This document shows, in pieces, positions 1-9,962 of a stretch of 64,000 bases of DNA. Location of the stretch: contig NZ_LGKO01000005.1 of NCBI RefSeq assembly GCF_001306145.1, forward strand, positions 62,001 to 126,000, in the 5' to 3' direction. Each line of letters begins with the position of its first letter. The first letter of the stretch is position 1. The notes beneath the pieces are model-generated. The model did not search any database. It saw only the letters and a list, made by a program, of their open reading frames with translations, and was not told the origin of the DNA. The stretch is from Thermanaerothrix daxensis. Lineage in GTDB: Bacteria > Chloroflexota > Anaerolineae > Anaerolineales > Anaerolineaceae. The position numbers and the translations under genes are program-made.

Positions 1-1232
1 GACGCCCCGGCGTGGGTAAAACCACCATGCTGCGCGAGGCAGCGCGCATTTTGGCCGAGAAGGCACGCGTGGTGATCGTGGACACCTCGAATGAAATCGG
101 TGGGGACGGCGATGTGCCGCACCCGGCCGTGGGCAAAGCCCGCCGTATGCAGGTGCCCACGCCCTCGCTCCAGCACGAGGTCATGATCGAGGCGGTGGAG
201 AACCACAACCCCGAGGTGATCATCATTGACGAAATCGGGCGCGAACTGGAGGCCCAGGCGGCCCGCACCATTGCCGAACGTGGGGTGCAACTGGTAGCCA
301 CGGCTCACGGGCGCACTCTGGAAAACCTACTGCTCAACCCCACCCTTTCTGACCTGGTGGGAGGCGTGGAGTCGGTGACCCTTTCGGACGAGGAGGCGCG
401 CCGCCGCGGCACGCAGAAGACGGTGCTGGAGCGCCGTTCTCCGCCCACCTTTGATGTGCTGATTGAGATCCAGGAGCGCAACCGCTTGCACGTTCATGCG
501 GATGTGGCGGCCGCCGTGGATGCCCTGCTGCGAGGGTACCCGATCCCGCCGGAAGTTCGCTACCGCGATGAAAACGGCGAGATTCACATCGAGCGCCCGG
601 CGGCGCCGGCCATGCCGCGTGCCCTACCGAGCGGTCTGCGGCGTGCCTTTGGCAATGCCAGCGAGTACGCCCCGGCCACCGGGCGGGGGACACGCACCCC
701 GGCCACGCCCTCGCCTTCACCTTCCCTGCCGGAGTACGAGCCGGCTTCGCCTTCCACCCCCACCCCGCTGCCGACCATTCGCATCTACCTATATGGGGTG
801 GCGCGCAATCGCCTGCTGCAGGCTGCCAAGCGCCTGGGCGTACCGGCCATCGTGGTGCCCACGCTAGAAGAGGCGGATGTGCTGATGACCCTGCGCACCT
901 ACTACCGCTCCCGCCAGCAGCCGGTGGTGATGGCCGAGGAGCGGCAGATGCCGATTTACGTCCTGCGTGCCAACACCATCAACCAAATGGAGCAATCGCT
1001 GGTGGAGATTTTTAACCTGACCCCAGAAAATACGCCAGCGGAGTGGGAAGTCATTGCGGCGCAGACTCAGATTGCCATTCAGAGTGTGCTGAACGGCCAG
1101 CGCTATGTGGATTTACCTCCCGCTTCGGCAGAAGTGCGCCGCTTCCAGCACCAGATGGCCCGGCAGTACAATCTGGTCTCGCATTCTTACGGCAAGGAAC
1201 CCAACCGCCGGGTGCGCATTTTTCGCGATTAA
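1..1232 (+). CDS. R3H domain AAA ATPase (SpoIIIAA/Ycf45-like), 5' truncated
   Basis: The gene begins upstream of the window: the open frame runs through the first bases and reads RPGVGKTT, a Walker A motif, at its visible start. A Walker B-like stretch VIIIDEIG follows, then an AAA-type ATPase core resembling the stage III sporulation AA / Ycf45 family. After a Pro/Ser/Thr-rich linker comes a C-terminal R3H single-strand nucleic-acid-binding domain ([19 protein letters not shown]). Family knowledge suggests a nucleic-acid-associated ATPase; the cellular role is unknown. The thymidylate kinase gene follows 31 bases later on the same strand. The domain calls are firm, the function is not. Confidence 0.82.
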   Translation, partial: RPGVGKTTMLREAARILAEKARVVIVDTSNEIGGDGDVPHPAVGKARRMQVPTPSLQHEVMIEAVENHNPEVIIIDEIGRELEAQAARTIAERGVQLVATAHGRTLENLLLNPTLSDLVGGVESVTLSDEEARRRGTQKTVLERRSPPTFDVLIEIQERNRLHVHADVAAAVDALLRGYPIPPEVRYRDENGEIHIERPAAPAMPRALPSGLRRAFGNASEYAPATGRGTRTPATPSPSPSLPEYEPASPSTPTPLPTIRIYLYGVARNRLLQAAKRLGVPAIVVPTLEEADVLMTLRTYYRSRQQPVVMAEERQMPIYVLRANTINQMEQSLVEIFNLTPENTPAEWEVIAAQTQIAIQSVLNGQRYVDLPPASAEVRRFQHQMARQYNLVSHSYGKEPNRRVRIFRD

Positions 1233-1263
1233 GCCTGCCGGTTGACTTCAGGAGCATGCCACG

Positions 1264-1923
1264 GTGTTCATCACTCTGGAAGGACCGGAAGGCAGTGGAA
1301 AGACGACCCAGGCGCGGGAACTGGCCGAGTTCCTGCGCCAGCAGGGTTATGCCATTCTGACCACGCGCGAACCCGGGGGAACCAGCATTGGGGATCAGGT
1401 GCGGGCGATCCTGACCGATTTGCAGAATGCGACCATGCATCCCCGCACCGAGATTTTGCTTTTCCTGGCTGCGCGTGCGCAACTGGTGGAAGAGGTGATT
1501 CGTCCGGCGCTGGCACGGGGCTATGTGGTGCTGTGTGACCGTTATGCCGATTCCACCCTCGCTTATCAAGGATACGGGCACGGTGTCAGTCTGGAGACCC
1601 TGCGCGCCTTGCTGGCTTTTGCCACCGGGGGGCTGATTCCCGATTTGACGCTGTTGCTGGATGTGGACCCTGAGGTGGGGCTGCAGCGGCGCAGGCGAGC
1701 CGGGCAGTGGAACCGCCTGGATGCCTACGACTTGGATTTTCACCGGCGGGTGCGTCAGGGCTACCTGGAATTAGCGCGCCAGGAACCTCACCGTTGGTTC
1801 GTGGTAGATGCGTCGCAACCGGCAGAGGTGGTACAATCTACCCTGCGGCAGGTGGTGATGGAGCGCTTGCGCCTTCACCCTGCCTCAGCGACTCCAGCTG
1901 AAAGAAAGGATCCCCTTGCATGA
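1264..1923 (+). CDS. tmk: Thymidylate kinase
   Basis: Phosphorylates dTMP to dTDP in the cytoplasm for DNA synthesis. The 219-residue length is normal for the family. Visible motifs are the P-loop EGPEGSGKTT at residues 7-16, the dTMP-binding REPGGT, and the DRY motif with YADSTLAYQG. The start is GTG, chosen because AGGAG lies about 9 bases upstream (1250-1254). The stop overlaps the next ATG in an ATGA junction, so the downstream lipoprotein is probably translated in coupling with it. No key residue is missing. Confidence 0.95.
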   Translation: MFITLEGPEGSGKTTQARELAEFLRQQGYAILTTREPGGTSIGDQVRAILTDLQNATMHPRTEILLFLAARAQLVEEVIRPALARGYVVLCDRYADSTLAYQGYGHGVSLETLRALLAFATGGLIPDLTLLLDVDPEVGLQRRRRAGQWNRLDAYDLDFHRRVRQGYLELARQEPHRWFVVDASQPAEVVQSTLRQVVMERLRLHPASATPAERKDPLA

Positions 1924-3158
1924 GGAAATTACTCTGGTTAATCCTTCTGAGCCTGGTCGTGGGTGCTTGTGCGCCTGCTACCCCAGCCCCCACGCCCACC
2001 CCAACCAGCGCCCCCACCGAGGCGGCACCTCCGACCGAGTGCCGGGTGGTGGATTTGTTCCCAAGTCCAAAGAATCCCGCTGACCTAAGGTTACCGGCGA
2101 TCACCGCGCAGGATCACAGCCGTGGTGCCAACAAAGCCCGTGTGACCATTCTGGAATACACCGACCTTCAGTGCCCGTATTGTGCTCTGGCGGCGGGCTT
2201 TCTCAAAGATTTTGAGAATCAACACGCTCAGGAAGTACGGGTGGTCTTTCGCCATTTTCCGCTGAATTCGCATGATAAAGCGCAATTGGCAGCGCAGGCC
2301 ACTGAAGCGGCGGCTTTGCAGGGTAAGTTCTGGGAAATGCACGATTTTCTGTTTGAACAGCAACCGGCTTGGGCAATGAAGACACCCACCGAATTTGAAG
2401 CCTGGGTCATAGAGCAGGCTGCCACGCTGGGGCTAGATACTCAGCGACTGGCCAGGGATATGAAGAGCGATGCCGTGGTGGAAAAGGTGAAGAAATCCCT
2501 GCAGGAGGCGATTGATCTGGGGCTGGGCGGCACTCCATCTTTATTTATCTTCCTGGATGATCAACTCACCTTTGTGCCCAATGATCGGGTGCCCTATGAT
2601 GCGCAGACCCTCAACCTCATCCTTGACCTGCATAAACTGCGCGATCGCCAATACAAGCAATGCCCGCCCATGGTCATCAATCCAACCAGGCAATACACGG
2701 CCACCCTCAAAACCGAAAAAGGCGATATTGTGATTCGGCTCTATGCCGATAAGGCTCCCTTTACAGTGAACAACTTTGTCTTTCTGGCGCGCAACGGGTG
2801 GTACAACGGGGTGACCTTTCACCGGGTCATTCCGGATTTCGTCGCCCAAACCGGTGATCCGACCGGTACGGGCCTGGGTGGGCCAGGGTATCAATTCCCG
2901 AATGAGATTGACCCCAATTTGAAGTACGACCGTGCGGGTATCGTGGGGATGGCGAACGCCGGCCCCAATACCAACGGCAGTCAATTCTTTATTACCTACC
3001 AGGCCTTGCCGGATTTGGACGGCAATTATCCTATCTTCGGCGAAGTGATTTCTGGGATGGACGTGCTCAAAGCCCTGACCCCACGCGATCCTGATCAGAG
3101 TCAGGGTGTTCTTCCGCCGGGAGATAAGATTCTCAGCGTCACCATCGAAGAGAAATGA
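1920..3158 (+). CDS. Lipoprotein fusing a DsbA-like thioredoxin domain to a cyclophilin PPIase
   Basis: Predicted exported folding factor. The N-terminus has a signal peptide with lipobox LVVGAC (Cys17) and a Pro/Thr-rich linker. Residues about 65-240 form a DsbA/thioredoxin_4 domain with active-site CPYC at 85-88 and a GTPS loop holding the cis-Pro. Residues about 258-410 form a cyclophilin domain with the catalytic Arg in FHRVIPDF and GSQFFI. Disulfide oxidation or isomerisation and proline isomerisation would thus sit on one membrane-anchored chain outside the cell. It overlaps tmk by 4 bases and the next gene by 4 bases. The two-domain fusion is uncommon; the domain calls are secure, the substrates unknown. 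Confidence 0.88.
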   Translation: MRKLLWLILLSLVVGACAPATPAPTPTPTSAPTEAAPPTECRVVDLFPSPKNPADLRLPAITAQDHSRGANKARVTILEYTDLQCPYCALAAGFLKDFENQHAQEVRVVFRHFPLNSHDKAQLAAQATEAAALQGKFWEMHDFLFEQQPAWAMKTPTEFEAWVIEQAATLGLDTQRLARDMKSDAVVEKVKKSLQEAIDLGLGGTPSLFIFLDDQLTFVPNDRVPYDAQTLNLILDLHKLRDRQYKQCPPMVINPTRQYTATLKTEKGDIVIRLYADKAPFTVNNFVFLARNGWYNGVTFHRVIPDFVAQTGDPTGTGLGGPGYQFPNEIDPNLKYDRAGIVGMANAGPNTNGSQFFITYQALPDLDGNYPIFGEVISGMDVLKALTPRDPDQSQGVLPPGDKILSVTIEEK

Positions 3159-4402
3159 TACCCTCATCCTTCACTCCGTCGGCGCCTCCCGCGTGGCAAT
3201 CCGTGCTCTTTCTGGTCTTCAGCAGCCTGGGAACGCTGCTGGGCCTGGGCGGTGCGGTGATGTTGGCGTTTTTGGGGCTAGTGGCATTGGTAGCCGGGGA
3301 GGCCGGGGGCGTGCAACAGGTAACCGGCGCGCTGAGTCTGGCGGCGACGGCGCTGTTGGTGACCTTATTGTGCCTGCCGGGAGTGATCCACGCTTACCGC
3401 GCCTTGCGGGGCCATGTGCGCCCCATGCGCCCGCTGGGACGCGGATTGCCTTGGCTCACCCTGGGCGTGCTGGCCTGGCCTTTGCTGGTGGGGCTGTATG
3501 GGGCGCTGGAAAAAGCACCGGGTGCGTGGCTGGTTCTCCCCCCTTTGATTGTAGTGAGCGCACTGTTGCCTTTGCTTTGGTTCCTCTATCTGGGGGCGCA
3601 AGGTCTGGCTCTGGATTGGGAGAGCGATGGGTGGGGGGTGATAAGCACCAGCCTGGTGATTACCATGCCGCTAATCCTTGTGGTGGAGGTGGGGCTGTTC
3701 CTGGTGCTGGCCGTGGGAGCATTCGTCTGGGTGGCAGGACGGCCGGAACTGGCTCAGCAATTGCAGGACCTGGTGCGCACTCTGGAAACGGTGGATCCGC
3801 GGGTGCTGGAGGCCTACCTTCAGGATGTGTTTTCCCAGCCCAGTGCCCTCACCTTGCTCCTCCTGCTCGTCGCGGGGGCCATTCCGCTGATTGAGGAATT
3901 CTTCAAACCGCTGGCCGTTTGGACGTTTGCGGGGCGCAAGATTACCCCGGCACAAGGGTACCTGATTGGATTGCTGGCCGGCGCCTGCTTTGCCCTCTTA
4001 GAGAATTTGAGCGCGCTCAGTGGGGTGGCCGGGATGGGCAGTCTGCCCACGCTGGTAGGGCGGGTAGGCACGGCTCTGCTTCATATGACCACCAGCGGTC
4101 TGGTGGGCTGGAGCCTGGCCAGTGCCTGGCAAGGGCACAGCCCCTGGCGGGTGCTGGGCACCTATCTGCTGGCTGTGTTTTTGCACGGTCTGTGGAATGC
4201 TTTTGGATTGCTGATGGGCATCGGGACCCTTTTCCCGATGCCGTCAAGCGCTACTTCACAACTGGCTCATCTTGGTTCGCTGGCTCCGATCATCTTGGGA
4301 ATTTTAGCGATCTTCAACTTTATTTTCATCCTCGCCGCTAACCGGCATTTCCGCCGCGAAGTGGCGGCAGGCAGGGAAACCCCACCGCCGACGGTGGGAT
4401 AA
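3155..4402 (+). CDS. PrsW-like intramembrane metalloprotease
   Basis: A very hydrophobic 415-residue protein with around nine predicted membrane segments. The motif IEEFFKP near residue 250, an internal Glu in ALLENLSAL, and the late His in AVFLHGLWNAFG match the EE, E and H...N motifs of the PrsW/CPBP family of membrane proteases. The family cleaves membrane substrates such as anti-sigma factors; the substrate here is unknown. It starts in an ATGA overlap with the fusion lipoprotein gene. A CAAX-type CPBP protease is the alternative family reading. Confidence 0.75.
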   Translation: MIPSSFTPSAPPAWQSVLFLVFSSLGTLLGLGGAVMLAFLGLVALVAGEAGGVQQVTGALSLAATALLVTLLCLPGVIHAYRALRGHVRPMRPLGRGLPWLTLGVLAWPLLVGLYGALEKAPGAWLVLPPLIVVSALLPLLWFLYLGAQGLALDWESDGWGVISTSLVITMPLILVVEVGLFLVLAVGAFVWVAGRPELAQQLQDLVRTLETVDPRVLEAYLQDVFSQPSALTLLLLLVAGAIPLIEEFFKPLAVWTFAGRKITPAQGYLIGLLAGACFALLENLSALSGVAGMGSLPTLVGRVGTALLHMTTSGLVGWSLASAWQGHSPWRVLGTYLLAVFLHGLWNAFGLLMGIGTLFPMPSSATSQLAHLGSLAPIILGILAIFNFIFILAANRHFRREVAAGRETPPPTVG

Positions 4403-4423
4403 ATCTTTTAGGGAGTGTGGTTT

Positions 4424-5092
4424 GTGGACTGGATTTCGTTCGGCATTGATCTGATCCTGCACCTGGATCGTTATCTTGATCTCATCATCCGCAGTTTTGG
4501 GCTGTGGACGTATCTAATCCTTTTTGTGGTGATCTTTATCGAGACCGGCCTGGTGGTAACACCCTTCCTGCCGGGGGACTCGCTGCTCTTTGCGGCCGGG
4601 GCCTTTGCCGCTAAGGGGTCATTTAACGTGTCTTTCTTGTTTTTCATGCTCTGGCTGGCGGCGGTATTGGGAGATACGGTGAACTACTGGATTGGACACT
4701 ATGTGGGGCCGCGCGTCTTCCGCGAGAATGTGCGCTGGCTCAAACGCGAGTATCTGGAGCGCACCCAGGCTTTTTACGAGAAGCACGGCGGTAAGACCAT
4801 CTTTCTAGCGCGTTTTATCCCCATCATTCGCACGTTTGCTCCCTTTGTGGCCGGGATCGGCAAAATGCGCTACGGTTACTTCATCACCTATAACGTGGTG
4901 GGCGGGCTGGTTTGGACCGCCCTGTTCATCTTTGGGGGGTATTTCTTCGGCAATTTGCCGGTGGTGAAGCATAATTTTTCCTTAATCATCATTGCGATCA
5001 TTGTGATCTCGGTGATGCCTGCAGTTGTGGAGGCGCTGCGCAGTCGGCGCGCTCCGGCTTCGGTGGCGCCGCCTAAAACCTCAGTAGATTAA
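4424..5092 (+). CDS. DedA family membrane protein
   Basis: A DedA/SNARE-associated family integral membrane protein, about 222 residues, with the diagnostic stretches PFLPGDSLLFAAG, GDTVNYWIGHYVG and FLARFIPIIRTFAPFVAG. DedA proteins are linked to lipid carrier (undecaprenyl phosphate or phospholipid) translocation and membrane homeostasis. GTG at 4424 is preferred because GGGAG at 4411-4415 gives good spacing; an in-frame GTG at 4415 would overlap that ribosome-binding site. It lies directly before an acyltransferase gene, consistent with a lipid or envelope role. Confidence 0.88.
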   Translation: MDWISFGIDLILHLDRYLDLIIRSFGLWTYLILFVVIFIETGLVVTPFLPGDSLLFAAGAFAAKGSFNVSFLFFMLWLAAVLGDTVNYWIGHYVGPRVFRENVRWLKREYLERTQAFYEKHGGKTIFLARFIPIIRTFAPFVAGIGKMRYGYFITYNVVGGLVWTALFIFGGYFFGNLPVVKHNFSLIIIAIIVISVMPAVVEALRSRRAPASVAPPKTSVD

Positions 5093-5098
5093 GAGGGT

Positions 5099-5110
5099 TA
5101 TACTTTAAAC
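5099..5110 (+). promoter_or_regulatory. Candidate -10 element placed for a leaderless start
   Basis: TATACT at 5099-5104 is followed by only six bases before the ATG of the acyltransferase gene, with no ribosome-binding site. A transcript from this element would begin at or next to the start codon. No good -35 is seen. Confidence 0.4.
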
Positions 5111-5842
5111 ATGGAGCATTCCCTGCGCCGTTCGGCTCACCCGGTCATGACCCGCGAGCAACTGCAAGCCCTGTTGCGCTTTCTGTACCGACACCTCACC
5201 CGCACGGAATTTGTCGGGTTGGAACACTTGCCGCGTGAGGGCGGGGTGCTGGTGGTAACCAACCACGTCAGCCGTTTGGACGTGCCTTTGCTTTTCATCA
5301 ACCCGGTGCGGCCGGATATCACCGCGTTGGTGGCGGACAAATACCTGCGTTATCCGCTTTTCCGCTTTATGGTCGAGGTGGCTGAAGCCATCTGGATTGA
5401 CCGCAGTAAAGCAGATTTTACGGCGCTCAAGCAGGCGGTTGAGGTTCTGCGCCAGGGTCGGGCGTTGGGCATTGCTCCCGAAGGCACGCGTAGCAAGACC
5501 GGCCAACTGCTGGAAGGCAAACCGGGGACGGTGCTGGTGGCGCAGCGAGCCAACGTCCCGATTGTCCCGGTAGGGCTGGCCGGCACGGAAAAAGCCCTCC
5601 GCTCTTTGCTCACTCTGCGCCGCGGGCGGATTGTGGCGCGCTTCGGCCCGGCCTTCCGCCTGCCGCCGCTGGATCCGGCCAACCGCCAGGAGGACCTGCG
5701 CCGTCAGACGGATGAGATCATGTGCCGTATCGCGGTTTTGCTGCCCGCATCCTACCGCGGCTATTATGCCGATCATCCGCGCGTGAAGGAATTGGAGGCC
5801 GAAGGCAACCCGCCCCCGCCGCAAGAGGTGGTGCGCCTGTAG
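5111..5842 (+). CDS. plsC: 1-acyl-sn-glycerol-3-phosphate acyltransferase (PlsC-like)
   Basis: Transfers an acyl chain to lysophosphatidic acid in phospholipid synthesis at the inner membrane face (family knowledge). The acyltransferase motifs are present: NHVSRLD (the NHxxxxD catalytic motif), IWIDRSK, APEGTRSKTG and VPIVPVGLAG. At 243 residues the length is typical. The ATG at 5111 is the first start after the DedA gene; it lacks a ribosome-binding site but has TATACT six bases upstream. An ATG at 5147 is the alternative. Acceptor specificity cannot be read from sequence. Confidence 0.87.
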   Translation: MEHSLRRSAHPVMTREQLQALLRFLYRHLTRTEFVGLEHLPREGGVLVVTNHVSRLDVPLLFINPVRPDITALVADKYLRYPLFRFMVEVAEAIWIDRSKADFTALKQAVEVLRQGRALGIAPEGTRSKTGQLLEGKPGTVLVAQRANVPIVPVGLAGTEKALRSLLTLRRGRIVARFGPAFRLPPLDPANRQEDLRRQTDEIMCRIAVLLPASYRGYYADHPRVKELEAEGNPPPPQEVVRL

Positions 5843-5886
5843 GCGGGGCTTACCGGCTGCGTCAATTCATTTTCCCTTGCCCTCCC

Positions 5887-6867
5887 ATGCCGGTCCGGGT
5901 CATTCCCCACACTCATTCGATGAGCACTGCTGCCCATCGTCGGGCTGTGCTGGAAGCGTTGCTGGTTACCTTCCTGTGGTCCACCTCTTGGGTGCTGATC
6001 AAACTGGGGCTGCGGGCCGATCTGCCCTCTCTGACCTTTGCCGGCTTGCGTTACTGCCTGGCGTTTGTGTGCCTGCTGCCCTGGTTATTGGGATCACCGG
6101 AGCATCGGGCCACTTTGCGCAGGCTTCCGCGTGCCTTGTGGGGGCAGTTGCTTCTCTACGGAATTATCTCCTACGCCGTGGCACAGGGGGCGCAATTTTT
6201 CAGCCTGGGTTTATTGCCTTCGGCGACCGTTTCGTTGGTGCTCAACCTTTCCCCTCTGGCCGTAGCCGGCCTGGCTGCCGGGCTGACCCGCGAACGCCCG
6301 GCAGGGTGGCAGTGGGTGGGGGTGGGACTTTCTGCCGCCGGGACGCTGCTCTACTTCCTGCCCCTTAACCTGGCCGGCGCCGGGTTGGTGGGTTTGCTGG
6401 CGGCGGGGGTGGGGATGCTGGCCAATGCAGGGGCTTCAATCCTGGGACGGGCCATTAATGCACGTAGCGGGCTCTCGCCGCTGGTAGTCACCACGCTTAG
6501 CATGGGGTTGGGTTCCTGGCCAATGTTGGCGGCGGGGTGGCTCTGGCAGGGGCCGGCCACCCTGGGGCCGCTTCAATGGGCCATCATTGCCTGGCTGGCA
6601 GTTGTCAATACCGCCCTGGCGTTCACGCTTTGGAACCGCACCTTGCAAACTCTGAGCGCCGTAGAATCCAGCCTGATGGCCAACACCATGCTCCCTCAGA
6701 TCGTCCTGCTAACCTGGCTTTGTTTGGGTGAAGCCGTGGGTGTGAAGGGCATTATTGGTCTGGTGCTGGTCACCCTGGGGGTGGCGCTGGTGCAGTGGTC
6801 ATCTTCTGGCGCGCAGGGGGCTGCCCGTGATGAGGGCCCAGGCGTGCCGCAGGCTAGTGGAGAGTAA
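5887..6867 (+). CDS. EamA/DMT superfamily transporter
   Basis: Ten hydrophobic segments in two EamA repeats, with typical stretches such as FLWSTSWVLIKLGLR near the N-terminus and SSLMANTMLPQIVLLTW in the second half. Family members export amino acids or other metabolites; the substrate is unknown. Neither ATG at 5887 nor the in-frame ATG at 5920 has a clear ribosome-binding site; 5920 would begin MSTAAHRRAV just before the first helix. The stop overlaps by 14 bases with the end of the convergent redoxin gene. Confidence 0.85.
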   Translation: MPVRVIPHTHSMSTAAHRRAVLEALLVTFLWSTSWVLIKLGLRADLPSLTFAGLRYCLAFVCLLPWLLGSPEHRATLRRLPRALWGQLLLYGIISYAVAQGAQFFSLGLLPSATVSLVLNLSPLAVAGLAAGLTRERPAGWQWVGVGLSAAGTLLYFLPLNLAGAGLVGLLAAGVGMLANAGASILGRAINARSGLSPLVVTTLSMGLGSWPMLAAGWLWQGPATLGPLQWAIIAWLAVVNTALAFTLWNRTLQTLSAVESSLMANTMLPQIVLLTWLCLGEAVGVKGIIGLVLVTLGVALVQWSSSGAQGAARDEGPGVPQASGE

Positions 6868-7372
6868 GGGCACAGCCGTAAGCCAGCGTTTCGCGCACCT
6901 CCGGTAAGCGACCTGCCAGCAAGGCCTGCACGGCTTCATCTACGTAAAATCGGGTGGGGGTGCGCTGACGGAAGGTTACGTCATCAAAGGCGCCCTGATA
7001 GCGCAGGAGGCCTATCGTGTCAACCACGAAGAAATGTGGGGTGGTTTGGACGACATAATGCCTGGCTACGGCTTGATCGGCGTCATGCAGTACACGTGGC
7101 AGGCCACGCTCGATAGCGGCTTGTTTCAATTGGGCCGGAGTTTCTTCCAGCACGGAGGCGATCGGAAGCAATACCACCGGCTCACCCCAACTGGCAGCAC
7201 GCTCCACCACACGGGGATCGGTGCGCTGACACCAGGCGCATTCTGCCGACCAGAAGTACAACACCACAATTTTGCCCCGCAGGTTTTCCAGGGACCAGAT
7301 GTGCCCTTCCAGATCCGGCAGGGAGAACAAAGGGGCGGGTTGATCCAGAGGTAGAGAGGGTGGAGTAGCCAT
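6854..7372 (-). CDS. TlpA/AhpC-type redoxin
   Basis: A thioredoxin-fold protein of 172 residues with CAWC at 45-48 in FWSAECAWCQ and a TTPHFFVVD stretch carrying the cis-Pro. It resembles TlpA/ResA-like redoxins and peroxiredoxins, but no signal peptide is seen, so a cytoplasmic location is inferred. It stands alone, convergent with the EamA gene and divergent from the mevalonate genes. AAGGA lies about 12 bases before the ATG. The partner is unknown. Confidence 0.8.
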   Translation of the reverse strand: MATPPSLPLDQPAPLFSLPDLEGHIWSLENLRGKIVVLYFWSAECAWCQRTDPRVVERAASWGEPVVLLPIASVLEETPAQLKQAAIERGLPRVLHDADQAVARHYVVQTTPHFFVVDTIGLLRYQGAFDDVTFRQRTPTRFYVDEAVQALLAGRLPEVRETLAYGCALTLH

Positions 7373-7560
7373 AGGTGAGGTTTTCCTTGTCAGGGATAAA
7401 TGCCAGGAAAGTGTCTGTGATGCAAATTATAGCAGGAGATAAGCGATCAGAATTTTCCGGTTTCCTGAATTCCGAATCGTGTATAACCTTTGTTTCACAA
7501 ATTGATAGATTTTGAGGGTTGCCCCCGAGTATGATAGGGCCAGGTAAGTGAATTTGAGCC

Positions 7561-7568
7561 GTGAGGAG
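7561..7568 (+). promoter_or_regulatory. Ribosome-binding site deciding the mvaA start
   Basis: GTGAGGAG at this position sits 8 bases before the GTG at 7577 and overlaps the alternative GTG at 7568, which favours 7577 as the real start. Confidence 0.6.
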
Positions 7569-7576
7569 TGCTTTCT

Positions 7577-8875
7577 GTGGCCGAAACATCTACCGGGACA
7601 ACCCCGAAATTTTACGATCTCACCCTGGAACAGCGCTGGCAGTGGTTGCAGACGCACACGAATCTGAGCGCGGAAGAGATTGCCGCGCTGAGCGGGAAGG
7701 CGGGTTTGAGCGCCGAACAGGCCGATCACATGATTGAAAACGTGATCGGTACCTTTGCCCTGCCGCTGGGAATTGCGCGTCACTTTGTTGTCAATGGACG
7801 TGAAGTGTTGGTGCCGATGGCGGTCGAGGAGCCTTCGGTGGTTGCGGGGGCGTCTTTTGCGGCGCGCCTGGCCCGTGCCGGGGGCGGCTTTACGGCCCAT
7901 ACGACCGAGCCGCACATGATCGGACAAATGCAAATCCTGGATCTGCCCGACCCATCCTCGGCGCGCCTACGCCTGCTGGAAGCCCGTGAGGCCCTGCTGG
8001 CCGAAGCAGCGGCGGTGGATCCGGTGCTGCAACGCCTGGGTGGGGGGCCGCGTGATTTAGAGGTGCGGCTGATCGAATCCTCCCCCATTGGGCCGTTCCT
8101 GGTGCTGCACCTTATCTATGACGTGCGCGATGCCATGGGGGCGAATGCCGTCAACACGGCGGTAGAGCGCCTGGCCGGGCGAGTGCAGGCCATCACGGGA
8201 GGCAGGGTGCTTTTGCGCATTCTCTCCAACCTGGCCGATCGCCGTCTGGCGCGGGCGCGCTGCACCATTCCCCTCCGTGAACTGGCCTTTGGTGATTTTC
8301 GCCCCGAGACGGTGCGAGATGGCATCATCGCCGCCTGGGCTTTTGCGGCGGCTGACCCCTACCGCGCCGCCACGCATAACAAAGGCATTATGAACGGCGT
8401 GGATGCGGTGGTCATCGCGACTGGCAACGACTGGCGTGCGGTGGAGGCCGGGGCACATGCTTACGCGGCGCGCAGTGGGCGCTATACCAGCCTGAGCACC
8501 TGGGGAAAGGATGCCGAGGGCAACCTGGTGGGCACGCTGGAGATGCCGTTGGCGGTGGGCATCGTCGGTGGGGCAACCCGGGTGCACCCGGCGGCGCGGG
8601 CGGCGCTCAAACTGATGGGCGTTTCAACCGCGCGTGAACTGGCTGAGATCATTGTCTCGGTGGGGCTGGCGCAGAACCTGGCGGCGCTGCGTGCCCTGGC
8701 AACCGAGGGCATCCAGCGCGGGCACATGGCCCTGCACGCCCGCCAGGTGGCGATTGCTGCCGGAGCGACTGGTGAGATGATCGAGCGCCTGGCCGAGCAA
8801 CTGGTGCGTGAAAATACCGTGCGCATAGACCGCGCCGAAGAAATCCTACGTGAATGGAGTCAGAAACACTCATGA
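7577..8875 (+). CDS. mvaA: Hydroxymethylglutaryl-CoA reductase, class II-like
   Basis: Reduces HMG-CoA to mevalonate, the committed step of the mevalonate route to isoprenoids. At 432 residues the protein has the class II size. Motifs seen are ENVIG near residue 54, [11 protein letters not shown] with the catalytic Glu near 84, [10 protein letters not shown], the Lys-containing [11 protein letters not shown], and a C-terminal His in [11 protein letters not shown]. Class II enzymes may run in either direction, but the following HMG-CoA synthase gene, overlapping by four bases, argues for synthesis. It is the first gene of a four-gene row ending at the terminator at 11666. Confidence 0.93.
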   Translation: MAETSTGTTPKFYDLTLEQRWQWLQTHTNLSAEEIAALSGKAGLSAEQADHMIENVIGTFALPLGIARHFVVNGREVLVPMAVEEPSVVAGASFAARLARAGGGFTAHTTEPHMIGQMQILDLPDPSSARLRLLEAREALLAEAAAVDPVLQRLGGGPRDLEVRLIESSPIGPFLVLHLIYDVRDAMGANAVNTAVERLAGRVQAITGGRVLLRILSNLADRRLARARCTIPLRELAFGDFRPETVRDGIIAAWAFAAADPYRAATHNKGIMNGVDAVVIATGNDWRAVEAGAHAYAARSGRYTSLSTWGKDAEGNLVGTLEMPLAVGIVGGATRVHPAARAALKLMGVSTARELAEIIVSVGLAQNLAALRALATEGIQRGHMALHARQVAIAAGATGEMIERLAEQLVRENTVRIDRAEEILREWSQKHS

Positions 8876-9951
8876 CGGAGACTTTCCCTCAAACTACGTT
8901 TGCGCCTTTGAAACCCGATCGCCCGGTTGGAATAATTGGCTACGGGGCATATGTTCCCCAGTATCGCCTGCCCGCGAGCGAGGTCGCTCGCATCTGGAAG
9001 GGGGGACGGGCTGCCACGCCCATCAAGGAGAAGGCCGTGGCGGGCCTGGACGAGGACGTGGCAACCATGGCCATTGAGGCAGCACGCAATGCTCTCAAGC
9101 GCGCTGGCATTCCGGCGGATCACCTGCGTGCTGTGTGGGTGGGTTCGGAATCGCACCCCTACGCGGTCAAACCCACTTCCACCATTGTGGCAGAGGCCAT
9201 CGGTGCAGTGCCGCATATCCAGGCCGCCGACTGGGAATTTGCGTGCAAGGCCGGCACGGAGGCGCTGGTGGCCAGCATGGGTCTGGTGGGTTCGGGCATG
9301 GCGCGCTACGCCATGGCCATTGGTGCCGATACGGCCCAGGGGCGCCCCGGCGACGAACTGGAATTCACCGCGGCCTCGGGGGCGGCGGCCTACATCGTGG
9401 GTCCGGCAGAGGAGGCGTTGGCGGTGATCGAGGCCTCGTTCTCCTATGTCACCGATACCCCCGATTTTTGGCGCCGCCCGGAGCAGAAATTCCCCATGCA
9501 CGGTCAGCGCTTTACCGGTGAACCGGCATACTTCAAGCACATCACCGAAGCCGCTCAGCACCTGATGAAAGCAACCGGCACGACGGCGCAGGATTTTCGT
9601 TACGCCGTTTTTCACCAGCCCAACACCAAGTTCCCGCAGCGCGTGGCGAGTTTGCTTGGCTTCACCCCGGAGCAGATCAAGCCGGGTTTGCTCTCTCCGA
9701 TCATCGGCAATACCTACGCAGCGGCGGCATTGATCGGCTTGGCGGCAACGCTGGATGTTGCCCAGCCTGGTGATCGCATCCTGGTGACTTCATTCGGCTC
9801 GGGTGCCGGGTCGGATGCCTTCATCATCCGCGTCACCGAGGCCATCACCCAGCGCCGGGGGGTGGCACCCACCACGCAGGCGTACATTGCCCGCCGGGTT
9901 GAGATTGATTACGGAACCTATGTGCGCTTCCGCGGGAAACTGGCAAGTTGA
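8872..9951 (+). CDS. Hydroxymethylglutaryl-CoA synthase, archaeal type
   Basis: Condenses acetyl-CoA with acetoacetyl-CoA to HMG-CoA. The catalytic set is intact: Glu93 in [11 protein letters not shown], Cys125 in FACKAGTEA, His248 in [10 protein letters not shown]. The sequence and the neighbouring thiolase-fold and DUF35 genes match the archaeal HMGCS arrangement, in which the three proteins form a complex (established for methanogens). The ATG at 8872 lies in an ATGA overlap with mvaA and is preferred over an in-frame ATG at 8854. About 359 residues, normal for the archaeal form. Confidence 0.93.
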   Translation: MTETFPQTTFAPLKPDRPVGIIGYGAYVPQYRLPASEVARIWKGGRAATPIKEKAVAGLDEDVATMAIEAARNALKRAGIPADHLRAVWVGSESHPYAVKPTSTIVAEAIGAVPHIQAADWEFACKAGTEALVASMGLVGSGMARYAMAIGADTAQGRPGDELEFTAASGAAAYIVGPAEEALAVIEASFSYVTDTPDFWRRPEQKFPMHGQRFTGEPAYFKHITEAAQHLMKATGTTAQDFRYAVFHQPNTKFPQRVASLLGFTPEQIKPGLLSPIIGNTYAAAALIGLAATLDVAQPGDRILVTSFGSGAGSDAFIIRVTEAITQRRGVAPTTQAYIARRVEIDYGTYVRFRGKLAS

Positions 9952-9962
9952 GGGGGATGGCC

